Source: Capra hircus (Eukaryota > Chordata > Mammalia > Artiodactyla > Bovidae). Taken from it: a DNA stretch of 64,000 bases. This document shows positions 35,380 through 46,259 of this stretch, piece after piece (positions within the stretch are counted from its first letter, which is position 1; every line of letters starts with the position of its first letter). Made by a program: the position numbers and the translations under genes. A model generated the notes under the pieces. The model worked only from the letters and a program-made list of their open reading frames with translations. It was not told the DNA's origin and did no database searches. The stretch covers positions 132,695,089 to 132,759,088 of the forward strand of contig NC_030808.1 in assembly GCF_001704415.2 (NCBI RefSeq). Direction: 5' to 3'.

Positions 35380-35600
35380 TTTCATTTTAAGCAATGTATT
35401 AAGGTATAATTTATTGTTATATATATTACAATAAATTGGACATATTTAGAGTATATAATTTTAATGTTTTATAGATATGAATATATATTTATAAATATAT
35501 AAAATTTATATATTTATCAATATTATATATATTAAATATATAAATATATTTAAAAAATATATTTATAAGTATATATATATGTAATAAAACCACTACTATA
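35380..35600. repeat. AT-rich low-complexity tract
   Basis: Long runs of TATATA, ATAAATAT and AAATATAT are densest at 35480-35585. The tract lies just before the CHR SINE at 35600. Confidence 0.85.
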
Positions 35601-35715
35601 ATGAAGAAAGCTACCAGGTCCCAGTGGTTAAGACTGTGGGCTTCCACTGCAGGGGCACAGGTTTGATCTCTGTTTGGGGAACTAAGATCCCACATGCTGA
35701 GTGGCCAAAAAATAA
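35600..35715 (+). mobile_element. CHR-type SINE, sense
   Basis: TCCCAGTGGTTAAGACTGTG, CTTCCACTGCAGGGGCACAG and GGGGAACTAAGATCCCACAT appear in order, followed by an A-rich tail. Confidence 0.85.
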
Positions 35716-36002
35716 ATTGAAAAAAAATTTTTTTAAAAGACAGTAACTATATCACCACCCCCAAATGTTAACCCTTCCCATGTCCCCTCCTGCTTACTGG
35801 CACCCCACCCCCAGGAAACCACCTGTTTTCTGTTGCACTACATTAGGTTACAATGTTAGGATTTTATATCCATGAACCCATACAGTATGCACTCTTTTAT
35901 CTGGTTTCTTTCACTCACCATAACTATTCTGAGATTCATCTGTGTTTATTATGTGCATTACTTTTACTTTTTATTGCTGAGTGGTCTTCAAGTTTGCATA
36001 AT

Positions 36003-37075
36003 CAGTTCAGTTCAGTTGCTCAGTCATGTCCGACTCTGCCGCCCCATAGACTGCAGCATGCCAGGCTTCCAGGTCCATCACCAACTCCTGGAGTTCACTC
36101 AAACTCATGTCCAATGAGTCAGTGATGCCATCTAACCATCTTATCCTCTGTTGTCCCCTTCTCCTCCCGCCTTGAGTCTTTCCCAGCATCAGGGTCTTTT
36201 CCAATGAGTCAGCTCTTTGCATCAGGTGGCCAAAGTCAAAATTGGAGTTTCAGCTTCAGCATCAGTCCTTCCAATGAATATTCAGGGTTGATTTCCTTTA
36301 GGATGGACTGGCTGGGTCTCCCTGCTGTCCAAGGAACTCTCAAGAGCCTTCTCCAACATCACAGTTCAAAAGCATCAATTCCTTGGTGCTTAGCTTTTTT
36401 ACAGTCCAACTCTCACATCCACACATGACTACTGGAAAAACCATAGCTTTGACTAGATGGACCTTTGTTGGCAAAGTAATGTCTCTGCTTTTTAATATGC
36501 TGTCTAGGTTGTTCATTATTTTTCTTCCAAGGAGTAAACGTCTTTTAATTCCATGGCTGCAGCCACCATCAGCAATGATTTTGGAGCCCCCCCAAAATAA
36601 AGTCTGTCACTGTTTCCATTGTTTCCCCATCTATTTGCCATGAAGTGATGGGACTGGATGCTGTGACCTTACTTTTCTGAATGGTGAGTTTTAAGCCAAC
36701 TTTTCACTCTCACTTTCATCAAAAGGCTCTTTAGTTCTTTACTTTCTGCCCTAAGGGTGGTGTCATCTCCATATCTGAGGTTATTGATATTTCTCCCAGC
36801 AATCTTGATTCCAGCTTGTGCTTCATCCAGCCCACCATTTTGCATGATGTACTCTGCATAGAAGTTAAATAAGCAGGATGACAATATACAGCCATGATGT
36901 ACTCCTTTCCCGATTTGGAACCAGTCTGTTGTTCCATGTCCAGTTCTAACTGTTGCTTGTTAACCTGCATACAGATTTCTCAGGAAGCAGGTGTCACAAA
37001 GAGTCAGACCACCACCGGTATATAGGTGGTATAGGATTCCCATTTCTTTAAGAATTTTCCACAGTAATCAGTTTT
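36003..37075 (-). mobile_element. BovB 3' fragment (1.07 kb), antisense
   Basis: This is antisense BovB from the 3' end (TCAGTTCAGTTGCTCAGTCA) to the RT region upstream of the palm (complement of motif-A-adjacent text at about 37050-37075). The palm reads LRYGDDTTL on the minus strand. A roughly 25-30 bp foreign piece sits at about 36992-37021. Confidence 0.85.
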
Positions 37076-37717
37076 CTTTTAATTTTGAGACCTGTCCATT
37101 ATATCAGTTTCCTAGAGCTTCCCTAAAAATTATAACACAAACTATGAGGCTTTAAACAGAAGTTTTTCTCTTTCAAGTTCTGGAGGGAAGCATGGATATT
37201 TTAACAAGATTCTTCCAAATCATTAAGATGGGGTATCTTTCCATTTTTTATATCCTCTTGAAATTTTTTCATCAAGATTTTATATATTTCAGTATACAGA
37301 TCTTCAATTTCCTTGGTCAAATGTATTCCTATGTGTTTCATTTCACTCGATGCTGTTTGTACATAGGAAGATTTTCTTAAATCCCTTTTCAAGTACTGTG
37401 TTGTCAGTGTACAGAAGTGCTAATTTTTGTAGGTTCATTTAATATACTGCAACTTTCCAATATTCATTTATTTTTTTCTAACAGATTTTGTGGTCTTTAA
37501 GGGTTTTCTATATACAACATTATGCAATTTGCAAAGAAAAAAATTTACTTTTTCCCTGGTCTGGGTACTACTTCTTTACTTTTCTTGACTGATTATTCTG
37601 GCTAAGACTTCCACTTCAGTAAAAGTGGCAAGAGTGGGCTTCCTTGTCTTGATCTTAGAGGAAAAGCTTTCACCTTTTTACCACTGAGTATGATGTTAGT
37701 TGTGGACTTGTCACGTG

Positions 37718-37942
37718 TGCATGCATATTAAGTCGCTTCAGTCATTTTCAACTCTTTGTTACCCTATGAACTGTAGCCTGCCAGGGTTCTCTATCCATGG
37801 GATTCTCCAGGCAAGAATGCTGGAGTGGGTTGCCATGCCCTCCTCCAGGGGATCTTCCCAACCCAGGGATTGAACCTGCGTCTCTTATGTCTCCTGCATT
37901 GGCAGGTGAGTTCGTTATCACTAGTGCCATGTGGGAAGCCTT
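37718..37942 (-). mobile_element. Bov-tA SINE, antisense
   Basis: The antisense body runs from AAGTCGCTTCAGTCATTTTC through TCTTCCCAACCCAGGGATTG to GTGCCATGTGGGAAGCC, inside L1 RT-region sequence. Confidence 0.85.
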
Positions 37943-38160
37943 GGACTTGTCATACACAGCCTTTAATATGTTGAGGTACATTCCTTCTACACCTAATTTG
38001 ATGAGACTTTTAAAATCTCTTTAATTGAAAAGTTGTTACATTGTGTCAAATGCTTTTCTGTATCTATTGAGTTGATCATATAACTTTTATCGTTTATTCT
38101 TTTAATGTGGCAATGACATTTACAGATTTGCATGTCAAACCATCCTTGCATCCTAGGCAT

Positions 38161-38387
38161 CAGTTCAGTCGCTCAGTCGTGTCCGACTCTTTGTGACCCC
38201 ATGAATTGCAGCACGCCAGGCCTCCCTGTCCATCACCAACTCCTGGAGTTTACTCAGACTCACATCCATTGAGTTGGTGATGCCATCCAGCCATCTCATC
38301 CTCTGTCGTCCCCTTTTCCTCCTGCCCCCAATCCCTCCCAGGATCAGAGTCTTTTCCAATGAGTCAACTCTTCACATGAGGTGGCCT
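38161..38387 (-). mobile_element. BovB 3'-end fragment, antisense (227 bp)
   Basis: This contains CAGTTCAGTCGCTCAGTCGT to CAACTCTTCACATGAGGTGG. L1 text is continuous on either side (CCTTGCATCCTAGGC before, TAAACCCCACTTAATCATGG after). Confidence 0.88.
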
Positions 38388-38762
38388 AAACCCCACTTAA
38401 TCATGGTGTATGATCATTTTAATGTGTTGTTGAATTCAGTTTGCCAGTATTTTATTGATATTTCTGTATCTATGTTTATTAGAAATATTAGCTTATAATT
38501 TTCTTCTCACATAGTTTCCTTATCTGACTTTGGTAGAAGGGTAATGCTGGTTTCATACAATGAATTTGAGAGTATTCCCTCTTCACTTTTTAAGAAGTTT
38601 TAGAATAATTTGGACTCATTCTTTCATTGGCAGAATTCAACTGTAAAATCATTAGGTGTTGGGCTTTTCTTTCTTGGGATGTTTCTGATTACTGATTCTA
38701 TTTCCTGACTCAGATTTCCTGATTCAGTCTTGGTAGGTTGAATGTTTCAAGGAATTTATCCA

Positions 38763-39545
38763 TGACACCACCCTTACGGCAGAAAGTGAAGAAGAACTAA
38801 AGAGCCTCTTGATGAAAATGAAAGAGGAGAGTGAAAAAGTTGGCTTAAAGCTCAACATTCAGAAAACGAAGATCATGGCATCCGGTCCCATCACTTCATG
38901 GCAAATAGATGGGGAAACAGTGGATGGCTGACTTTATTTTTCTGGGCTCCAAAATCACTGCAGATGGTGATTGCAGCCATGAAATTAAAAGACACTTACT
39001 CCTCAGAAGGAAAGTTATGACCAACCTAGACAGCATATTAAAAAGCAGAGACATTACTTTGCCAACAAATGTCCGTCTAGTCAAGACTATGGTTTTTCCA
39101 GTGGTCATGTATGGATGTGAGAGTTGGACTATAAAGAAAGCTGAGCACAGAAGAATTGATGCTTTGGAACTCAGTTTGTGGTGTTGGAGAAGACTCTTGA
39201 AAGTCCCTTGGACTGCAAGGAGATCCAACCAGCCCATCCTAAAGGAGATCAGTCCTGGGTGTTCATTGGAAGGACGGATGCTGAGGCTGAAACTCCAATA
39301 CTTTGGCCACCTCATGCAAAGAGCTGACTCATTGGAAAAGACCCTGATGCTGGGAAAGATTGAGGGAGGAGGAGAAGGGGATGACAGAGGATGAGATGTT
39401 TGGATGGCATCACTGACTCAATGGATAGGAGTTTGAGCAAACTCCAGGAGATAATGAAGGACAGGGAAGGCTGGCATGATGCAGTCCATGGGTCACAAAG
39501 ATTTGGACACGACTGAGCAACTGAACTGAACTGAACTGAGCAACT
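38763..39545 (+). mobile_element. BovB 3' fragment, sense
   Basis: This starts just after the palm (ATGACACCACCCTTACGGCA) and ends with repeated AACTGA units near 39545. The C-terminal frame is broken in several places. Confidence 0.88.
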
Positions 39546-39897
39546 GAATGACAACAACAGCTATTATTGTTTCTCCATTTAAGTCTGATAATATTTGCTT
39601 TATATATTTAGGGGCTCCTACATGTTAGGTGCATAAATATTTACAAGTGTTATGTCCTCTGTTGCAATGATCTCTGTATCATTCTGCACTGCCCTTCTTT
39701 CTCTTTTATTAAAGTCTTTTGTCTGGCATAAAGGTAGCTAATCCAGCTTTCTTTTTGTTTCCATTTGCATTGAATATCTTTTCCTATCTCTTAACTTTTA
39801 GGCTATGTGTGTCATTAAAGCTAAAATGAGTCTCTTGTAGGCAACATATCATACCATCTTGGCTTTTAAATATATATAAATATATATATATATTTAT

Positions 39898-40400
39898 TTA
39901 TTTATTCTTTTTTGGCTGCATCAAGTCTTAGCTGTGGCACGTGAGTGTGTGCAGACTTAGGAGTTGTGGATGTGGGCTCTGTAGTTGTGGTGTGTGGAAT
40001 CCAGGGCATGTAGGCTCTGCAGTTTGTGGCACTCAGGCTTTCTAGTAGAGACATGTGGGCTCAGCTGTTGTGGCAGGCAGGCTTAGCTGCCCCATGCCAT
40101 GTAGTATTTTAGATCCCTGGGTTCTTTGGTGGTTCAGTTGGTAAAGAGCCTGCTGGCAATGTGGAAGACCTGGGTTCAATCGCTGGGTCAGGAAGATCCC
40201 CTAGAGAAGGAAATGGCCACCCACTCCAGTATTCTTGCCTGGAGAATTCCATGGGCAGAGGAACCTGGTGGGCTACAGTCCATGGGGTCACAAGGAGTCG
40301 GACATGACCGAGTGAGTTTCACTTTCAGTTTCCAGGGATCAAACTCACATCTCCTGAATTAGAAGGCTGATTCTTAACCCCTTGACCACCAAGGAAGTCC
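39898..40400 (-). mobile_element. CHR SINE, antisense, split by a Bov-tA
   Basis: The left part runs from TTTATTTATTCTTTTTTGGC to ATTTTAGATCCCTGG (about 40130). The right part resumes at about 40328 (TTTCCAGGGATCAAACTCAC) and ends with CTTGACCACCAAGGAAGTCC. The Bov-tA insertion sits between them. Confidence 0.85.
40130..40327 (+). mobile_element. Bov-tA SINE, sense, nested in CHR
   Basis: GTTCTTTGGTGGTTCAGTTG, ACCTGGGTTCAATCGCTGGG and GGCTACAGTCCATGGGGTCA appear in order, ending at GAGTTTCACTTTCAG. Confidence 0.88.
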
Positions 40401-42159
40401 CTGTACAACCTTGTTTTTAATCATTTCGCAATCTGTGTTTTTTGGTTGGTGATTTTGATCCATTTAATTATTTATCGGTAAGGACTTACTATTGCCATTT
40501 TGTTAATCTGTTTATGTTTTATAGTTCTGTTCCCTTTTTCTTCCTGTCTTCCTTTTTCAGTGGACGATTTTTTTGTAGTGATGTACCTGGATTCCTTTAT
40601 CTTTTGCGTATCTTTTACAGGTTTCCTATTTGTGGTTATCTTACATGAAAGATCTTATAGTGATAAAAGTTTATTTGAAGTTGACAACAGCTTAAATTTG
40701 ACGACATACAAAATCTGTATGTTTTAACTTTTCCTCCCATCACATTTTATGTTTTTGTAATAATTCGTATCTCATATATTGTGTATTAACTACAAAATTA
40801 CTGTAGTTATATAAATACTTTTGTCTTAATTTTTAAAGCAGAGTTAAAAGTGATTTATACTTTATCCTTATAATATTAAAATATTCTAAACTTAACTATA
40901 TTCTTATCTTTACAATGAGCTTTATAATTTCTATTTTTATGTTAGTTGGCATCCTTTAAAGAACGGTTGAATAACTCTCTTTAGCATTTCCTGTAAGGCA
41001 GATCTAGTGATGATGAACTCCCACAGATTTCATCTGGAAAAGTCTTTATCCCCCCTTGTTTCTGAAGTATAGCTTTGCCAAGTACAGCATTTTTGGTTGA
41101 AATTTTTTCTTTCAGCAATGTGAATACATCACACCACTCTTTCTTGTCTGTAAAGTGTACACTAAGAAATATATTGCAAGCGGACTGAAAAAGAAAAATA
41201 AATACACTGCTAGTCTGATAGGGGTCCCCTTGTATATGATGAGTTGGTTTCTTCTTTGTGATTTCAAAATTGTCTTTGAGAATTTGTTTATAATGTGTCA
41301 CAGTGAAGATCTCTTTATATTTTCTATATTTGAGATTCCTTGTGCTACATGGATCTGGATGTCTATTTCCCTCTCCAGATAAGTGAAGTTTTCTGTCATT
41401 ATTTCTTTAACACATTATTGACCAGACACATATGTCTTTTGTTACCCAAATGTTACTGACAGGAGGCATATCAGTATCACTTACATAACAAATTGCCCAC
41501 CACAGGCATTAGTTTCTGCAAAAATCCCCCAGTTAATGAGTTGAGTAAATTTTCTGCCATTGTCTCTTTCTCTGTCCCTTCTGGGACTCTAATAATGCAT
41601 ATATTGTTCATTTTCATGGCCTTCTGTAAGTCCTGACTTTTTATCCCCTTTCCATTCTTTCTCTGATTGGGTAATTTTAACTGACCTGTTTTTATGCTCA
41701 CTGATTCTTTCATTTGATTGGTCTGTTGTTGAAGCTTTCTATACACTTTTTCATTACAGTAATTTTGTTCTTTGGTTTTAGAATTTCCATTTGGTTCATT
41801 TTTATGGTTTCTGTCTCTTTGTTGAACAAAGAGGTATTTTCTTTTTTTTTTTTTTTTGATTTTTATTTTTTAAATTTTAAAATCTTTAAGGTATTTTCTT
41901 CATGTATTGTTTACCTGATATTTGCTTAGTTGCTTTATCTGTGTTCTTTCATAGCTCACTGAGATTCTTTAAGATGATTATTTTGAATTCTTTGAATTCA
42001 AAGAATTCTTTTGAATTCAGCCAATTCACAGATCTCACTTTCTTTAGGGCCAGTTACTGGTGTTTTATTTTGTTGCTTTGATTATTTCATGCTTTCCTGA
42101 CTATTTGTAACTCTTGTTGCATTGAATTGCTGTTACTGTATCTAAGAAGTAGGCATTTA

Positions 42160-42750
42160 TTTCGGTTTTTACAGACTGCCTTTGGCAGGGAAAGCCTTTC
42201 ACCAGTCTGCCTGTTCAGAGATTCTAGACAAGTTTTCTGGTGGGGTCTGTGGGCAGGTTTGCTGCTGGAGTACTTGGGTAGGCTGCACAAGTGCCTGGGT
42301 CCATATGGGCTGACCAAGTAATAAAGGGTCTTGAGCCTGATTCTGTAGGGACTAGCCTAGTGCTGGGATGTTACTTGATCCCTGTGGTACTGAAACTTCA
42401 ATCTGCAAGGCTAGGTCCTGGGTCTGGCCAGTGTTGACGTCCACTGGTGTTTGTTGGAACCTGGGTTTCCAGGATTGGTTTGGGACTGGGATGAGTCTGG
42501 GACCATAGGAAATGGTTTGGTCCTGCGTGAGTCTGGAGGATGGGTCTGTAATATACTACCTGGAATCTGGGATTTCAGGGGCTGGCCTGGTGCTGAGGTG
42601 AGCCAAGAACTCTAATACAGGGGTGAGTCTGGAGCCTGGGGCCAGAGGGGTTGACCTGGTACTGAGGTGGACTCAAAGGCTGGGTCTTTTGGTGCTGACT
42701 TGGAATCCTTAGCTCTTGTGAATGTATTTTTGTTCATGGATAGTTGTTTA
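42160..42750 (-). repeat. Degraded short-period repeats in L1 5' UTR
   Basis: Phrases such as GTGAGTCTGGAGCCTGGGGC, GGGGCTGGCCTGGTGCTGAG and GGGGTTGACCTGGTACTGAG recur at intervals of roughly 60-90 bp. This is consistent with decayed tandem units in the 5' UTR of the minus-strand L1. Confidence 0.5.
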
Positions 42751-42849
42751 TATGGGTGTTTCTGCTAGGGGATGAGCAATCGAAATGCATATCTCACCAT
42801 CTTGCTGACATCACTCTTTAATGGCTAAATTTTAAAATTACCATGTAAA

Positions 42850-43330
42850 TCTTGTATTATATTTCAATTTCCAGTTATGTTGGACTTCTTAGATTAGTTC
42901 TCTAATTTTCATATTTGTCTCTATATTAATTCAATTTCCAGGTTTTTTTGAGGTTTATCTAGCTTTATCTTCTGAAAATCATTTTTTTTTTCTTCCTGTT
43001 ATCATAATTTTGATTTTCCAGAGTTCTGTTTTGGTTCCGTGAATGTTCCTTTTATTAAAAAGTACCATTCTATTCTATGAGTTTAATTTCTTATCTCTGA
43101 GGATACTAATAACTGTATTTGTTGTTTTTGCTGAAAGTTTCTTCTCCCTGAATTCTGTTTCATCCAAGTTACTTTCCTCTACTTCTATTTGGTGTCTATC
43201 TTTTAAGTAAGAAGTTTTAGTTAGGTATTTAGTGATTCTTTGTTCTCTGCTCCTATTTAAGAGTAGATGTTAAAAAGCTGATGGGAAGTTCTGGCTTATG
43301 GGTTTGTTGACGTTGAACTTTACTGTAAAA
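42850..43330. repeat. Old interspersed repeat, class not assigned
   Basis: Text such as TTGGACTTCTTAGATTAGTT and CTCTAATTTTCATATTTGTC appears to be the adjacent part of the same ancient dispersed repeat seen at 9340-9810. The family is not named. Confidence 0.3.
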
Positions 43331-43699
43331 TCATCTGGCTGGTTTCTTTCCTTGGAGATGAGCTAATGTCAAATTTTCAGGTCTTTTATTCTTGGGCTGC
43401 CAGATTCTCCAGAAAAGCATCTTTTTGTCTTCTGCCTAGAGGTTTAGGACAGGCAGCCAGGATTAAGGTTCAGAGAGGAATGAAGATTGGACACCTTATT
43501 TTCAGTATGCACACACTCATCTGTTTTCAGTATGGCAGCCCTACCTTCAGCTGTGCCCTGTGTTCCCCAGTCCAGAAGCTCTCTATACCCTCCAGGGAAT
43601 AAGGAACCAGTTTCCTACCTAGGCAGAGGAGATGATCTGGAGGTTAGCTGTTTCTTTAACAAGCTTTCTATAAACTCTCTGGACTTTTGGTTTTATCGT

Positions 43700-43841
43700 T
43701 CAGTTCAGTTCAGTCGCTCAGTCGTGTTCAACTCTTTGTGACCCCGTGGACTGCAGCATGCCAGGCCTCCCTGTCCATCGCCAACTCCTGGAGTTTACTC
43801 AAACTCATGTCCATTGAGTTGGTGATGCCATCCAACCATTA
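43700..43841 (-). mobile_element. BovB 3'-end fragment, antisense (about 140 bp)
   Basis: The antisense BovB tail runs from TTCAGTTCAGTTCAGTCGCT to GATGCCATCCAACCATT. It is the shortest BovB copy in the window. Confidence 0.85.
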
Positions 43842-45030
43842 TCCCTCTCCTATTTCCAGCATTCCTGGTACCCCCTCAAGTCCTGAATGTTTGGAGGTTT
43901 TTGTGATATATCTGATTGCCTCTTTGTCTTTTCCTGTGGTGGCGTAGGTTTCAGGTAGTCTGCTAAATTTATTTACTTTCTGGTTTCCAAATCTTCATTA
44001 TTATTTTCTCTTTTTTCCTGATAAAAATTCCTTATAAAAATATCTGTATTGTCATTTTAATGGAATATCAAGAGGGATTAAAATTACTACATGTGGTTAT
44101 GTTGCTATCTTCATTCAAAAACTTACCCACACTCTGCTATGACCATTTCATCATTCAGCAACGCCACTTTTAGTAGCAAGTATAGCCATGTTACTGACAA
44201 CATATAATAAGAAAATAATAGCATTAAATGGTAATAGAGAACAGTATTTTTCTATGAAGAGCCAGTGATTCATGGTAAAGTAAAGCTTCTCAAGAGAAGG
44301 TTCTAAGAGACTCTTGGATAAATTACCATTTGTAGGCTTTAAGCTATATTGAGAAACCATATACTTACTGGCTTAAAAAAATTTCTTTTGAGAAGAGAAA
44401 GGTAAAAATAACTAGGTTGTGACTATTAATAGTTTTCAAGTACATCATACTAAGATTCGTAATGCACCTTTATTCTGAAAGATAAATTTTACATTACTGA
44501 AACAAACTAAACATGTAATATTTGCAAAATTCTTTTCAGAAATCTATTTTAAAAATTGTACCAGCATGATGTTTAATATTACCATCAAAGAACACAGGAA
44601 ACATTCATTGGATCTCAAAACATGAGGTACAAGAGTTTGGCTGTGGTGAATTCCAATCATATTACATCTACTTGCAGAGTTTTAATACTGTCCCACCTTG
44701 AAACATTTCCTGATTGTGAGAAAAACCTTGAGGAGACAGATCTCCTGAGCAGAAGGCTACAATAAATGTGGTAATAGGTGGCTCTTATACCACTGTATCA
44801 TTGCTTTTTTAAGTAATAATGTTTTGAATAGTACAAATAGAAGCAGTAGACTGTCCTTTGACTGCTCTCTGAGGCCTCTTGAAATTTCTTTGTTCTTATC
44901 TTAGGATAATAAAAATTAGGATAATAGGAAGGAAGTAATTCTTGATTTTGGCAATTATCTAATAGGACTTTAGTGAAAGGCAACTCATTTTACTGAGAAA
45001 TATAAACTAAAGCTAGTTGCATTTTCAGTT
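43842..45030. other. Intronic sequence, nothing recognised
   Basis: This AT-rich intron sequence between the BovB tail and the young L1 shows no exon-like block and no repeat I can name. Confidence 0.5.
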
Positions 45031-45035
45031 AAGAA

Positions 45036-46259
45036 CTAAGTTGTTCCTGACTTTAGGGGAAATGCTTTCAATTTTTCACCATTGAGGATAATGTTTGCTG
45101 TGGGTTTGTCATATATAGCTTTTATTATGTTGAGGTATGTTCCTTCTATTCCTGCTTTCTGGAGAGTTTTTATCATAAATGGATGTTGAATTTTGTCAAA
45201 GGCCTTCTCTGCATCTATTGAGATAATCATATGGTTTTTATTTTTCAATTTGTTAATGTGGTGAATTACATTGATTGATTTGCGGATATTGAAGAATCCT
45301 TGCATCCCTGGGATAAAGCCCACTTGGTCATGGTGTATGATCTTTTTAATGTGTTGTTGGATTCTGATTGCTAGAATTTTGTTGAGGATTTTTGCATCTA
45401 TGTTCATCAGTGATATTGGCCTGTAGTTTTCCTTTTTTGTGACATCTTTGTCAGGTTTTGATATTAGGGTGATGGTGGCCTCATAGAATGAGTTTGGAAG
45501 TTTACCTTCCTCTGCAATTTTCTGGAAGAGTTTGAGGAGGATAGGTGTTAGCTCTTCTCGAAATTTTTGGTAGAATTCAGCTGTGAAGCCGTCTGGACCT
45601 GGGCTTTTGTTTGCTGGAAGATTTCTGATTACCGTTTCAATTTCCGTGCTTGTGATGGGTCTGTTAAGATTTTCTATTTCTTCCTGGTTCAGTTTTGGAA
45701 AATTGTACTTTTCTAAGAATTTGTCCATTTCTTCCACGTTGTCCATTTTATTGGCATACAACTGCTGATAGTAGTCTCTTATGATCCTTTGTATTTCTGT
45801 GTTGTCTGTTGTGATCTCTCCATTTTCATTTCTAATTTTATTGATTTGATTTTTCTCTCTTTGCTTCTTGATGAGTCTGGCTAATGGTTTGTCAATTTTA
45901 TTTATCCTTTCAAAGAACCAGCTTTTGGCTTTGTTGATTTTTGCTATGGTCTCTTTTGTTTCTTTTGCATTTATTTCTGCCCTAATTTTTAAGATTTCTT
46001 TCCTTCTACTAACTCTGGGGTTCTCCAACTCTTCCTTTTCTAGTTGCTTTAGTTGCAGAGTTAGGTTATTTATTTGACTTTTTTCTTGTTTCTTGAGGTA
46101 TGCCTGTATTGCTATGAACTTTCCTCTTAGCACTGCTTTTATAGTGTCCCACAGGTTTTGGGTTGTTGTGTTTTCATTTTCATTAGTTTCTATGCATATT
46201 TTGATTTCTTTTTTGATTTCTTCTGTGATTTGTTGGTTATTCAGGGTGTCCACTTTCAC
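45036..46259 (-). pseudogene. L1 ORF2 middle part (inverted half), 407 codons open
   Basis: This is the inverted half of the young L1. It covers the linker after the endonuclease (LNNQQITEEIKKEIKICIET) and the first half of the reverse transcriptase: NLPANKSPGPDGFTAEFYQ, then motif A, IDAEKAFDKIQH, with its catalytic Asp. It stops at KAFPLKSGTT, where the last residues come from target-site sequence. It cannot make a functional protein because the palm motif is on the other strand. Codons are intact throughout. The first few residues (MKV) come from the opposite-strand half across the inversion junction. Confidence 0.93.

Larger units (their letters stand above)
34452..42815 (-). mobile_element. 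Third long L1, minus strand, heavily nested
   Basis: This is L1 in antisense. The 3' UTR begins at AGTTGATTTATAATATTGTG (about 34452). The ORF2 end and RT region lie around 34590-35280 and 37190-38700, endonuclease and ORF1-side text around 39580-41760, and a 5' UTR from about 42000 ends at CACCATCTTGCTGACATC (about 42815). Insertions inside it are a CHR (35600), BovB (36003, 38161 and 38763), Bov-tA (37718) and a CHR with Bov-tA (39898). No intact frame remains. Confidence 0.7.
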
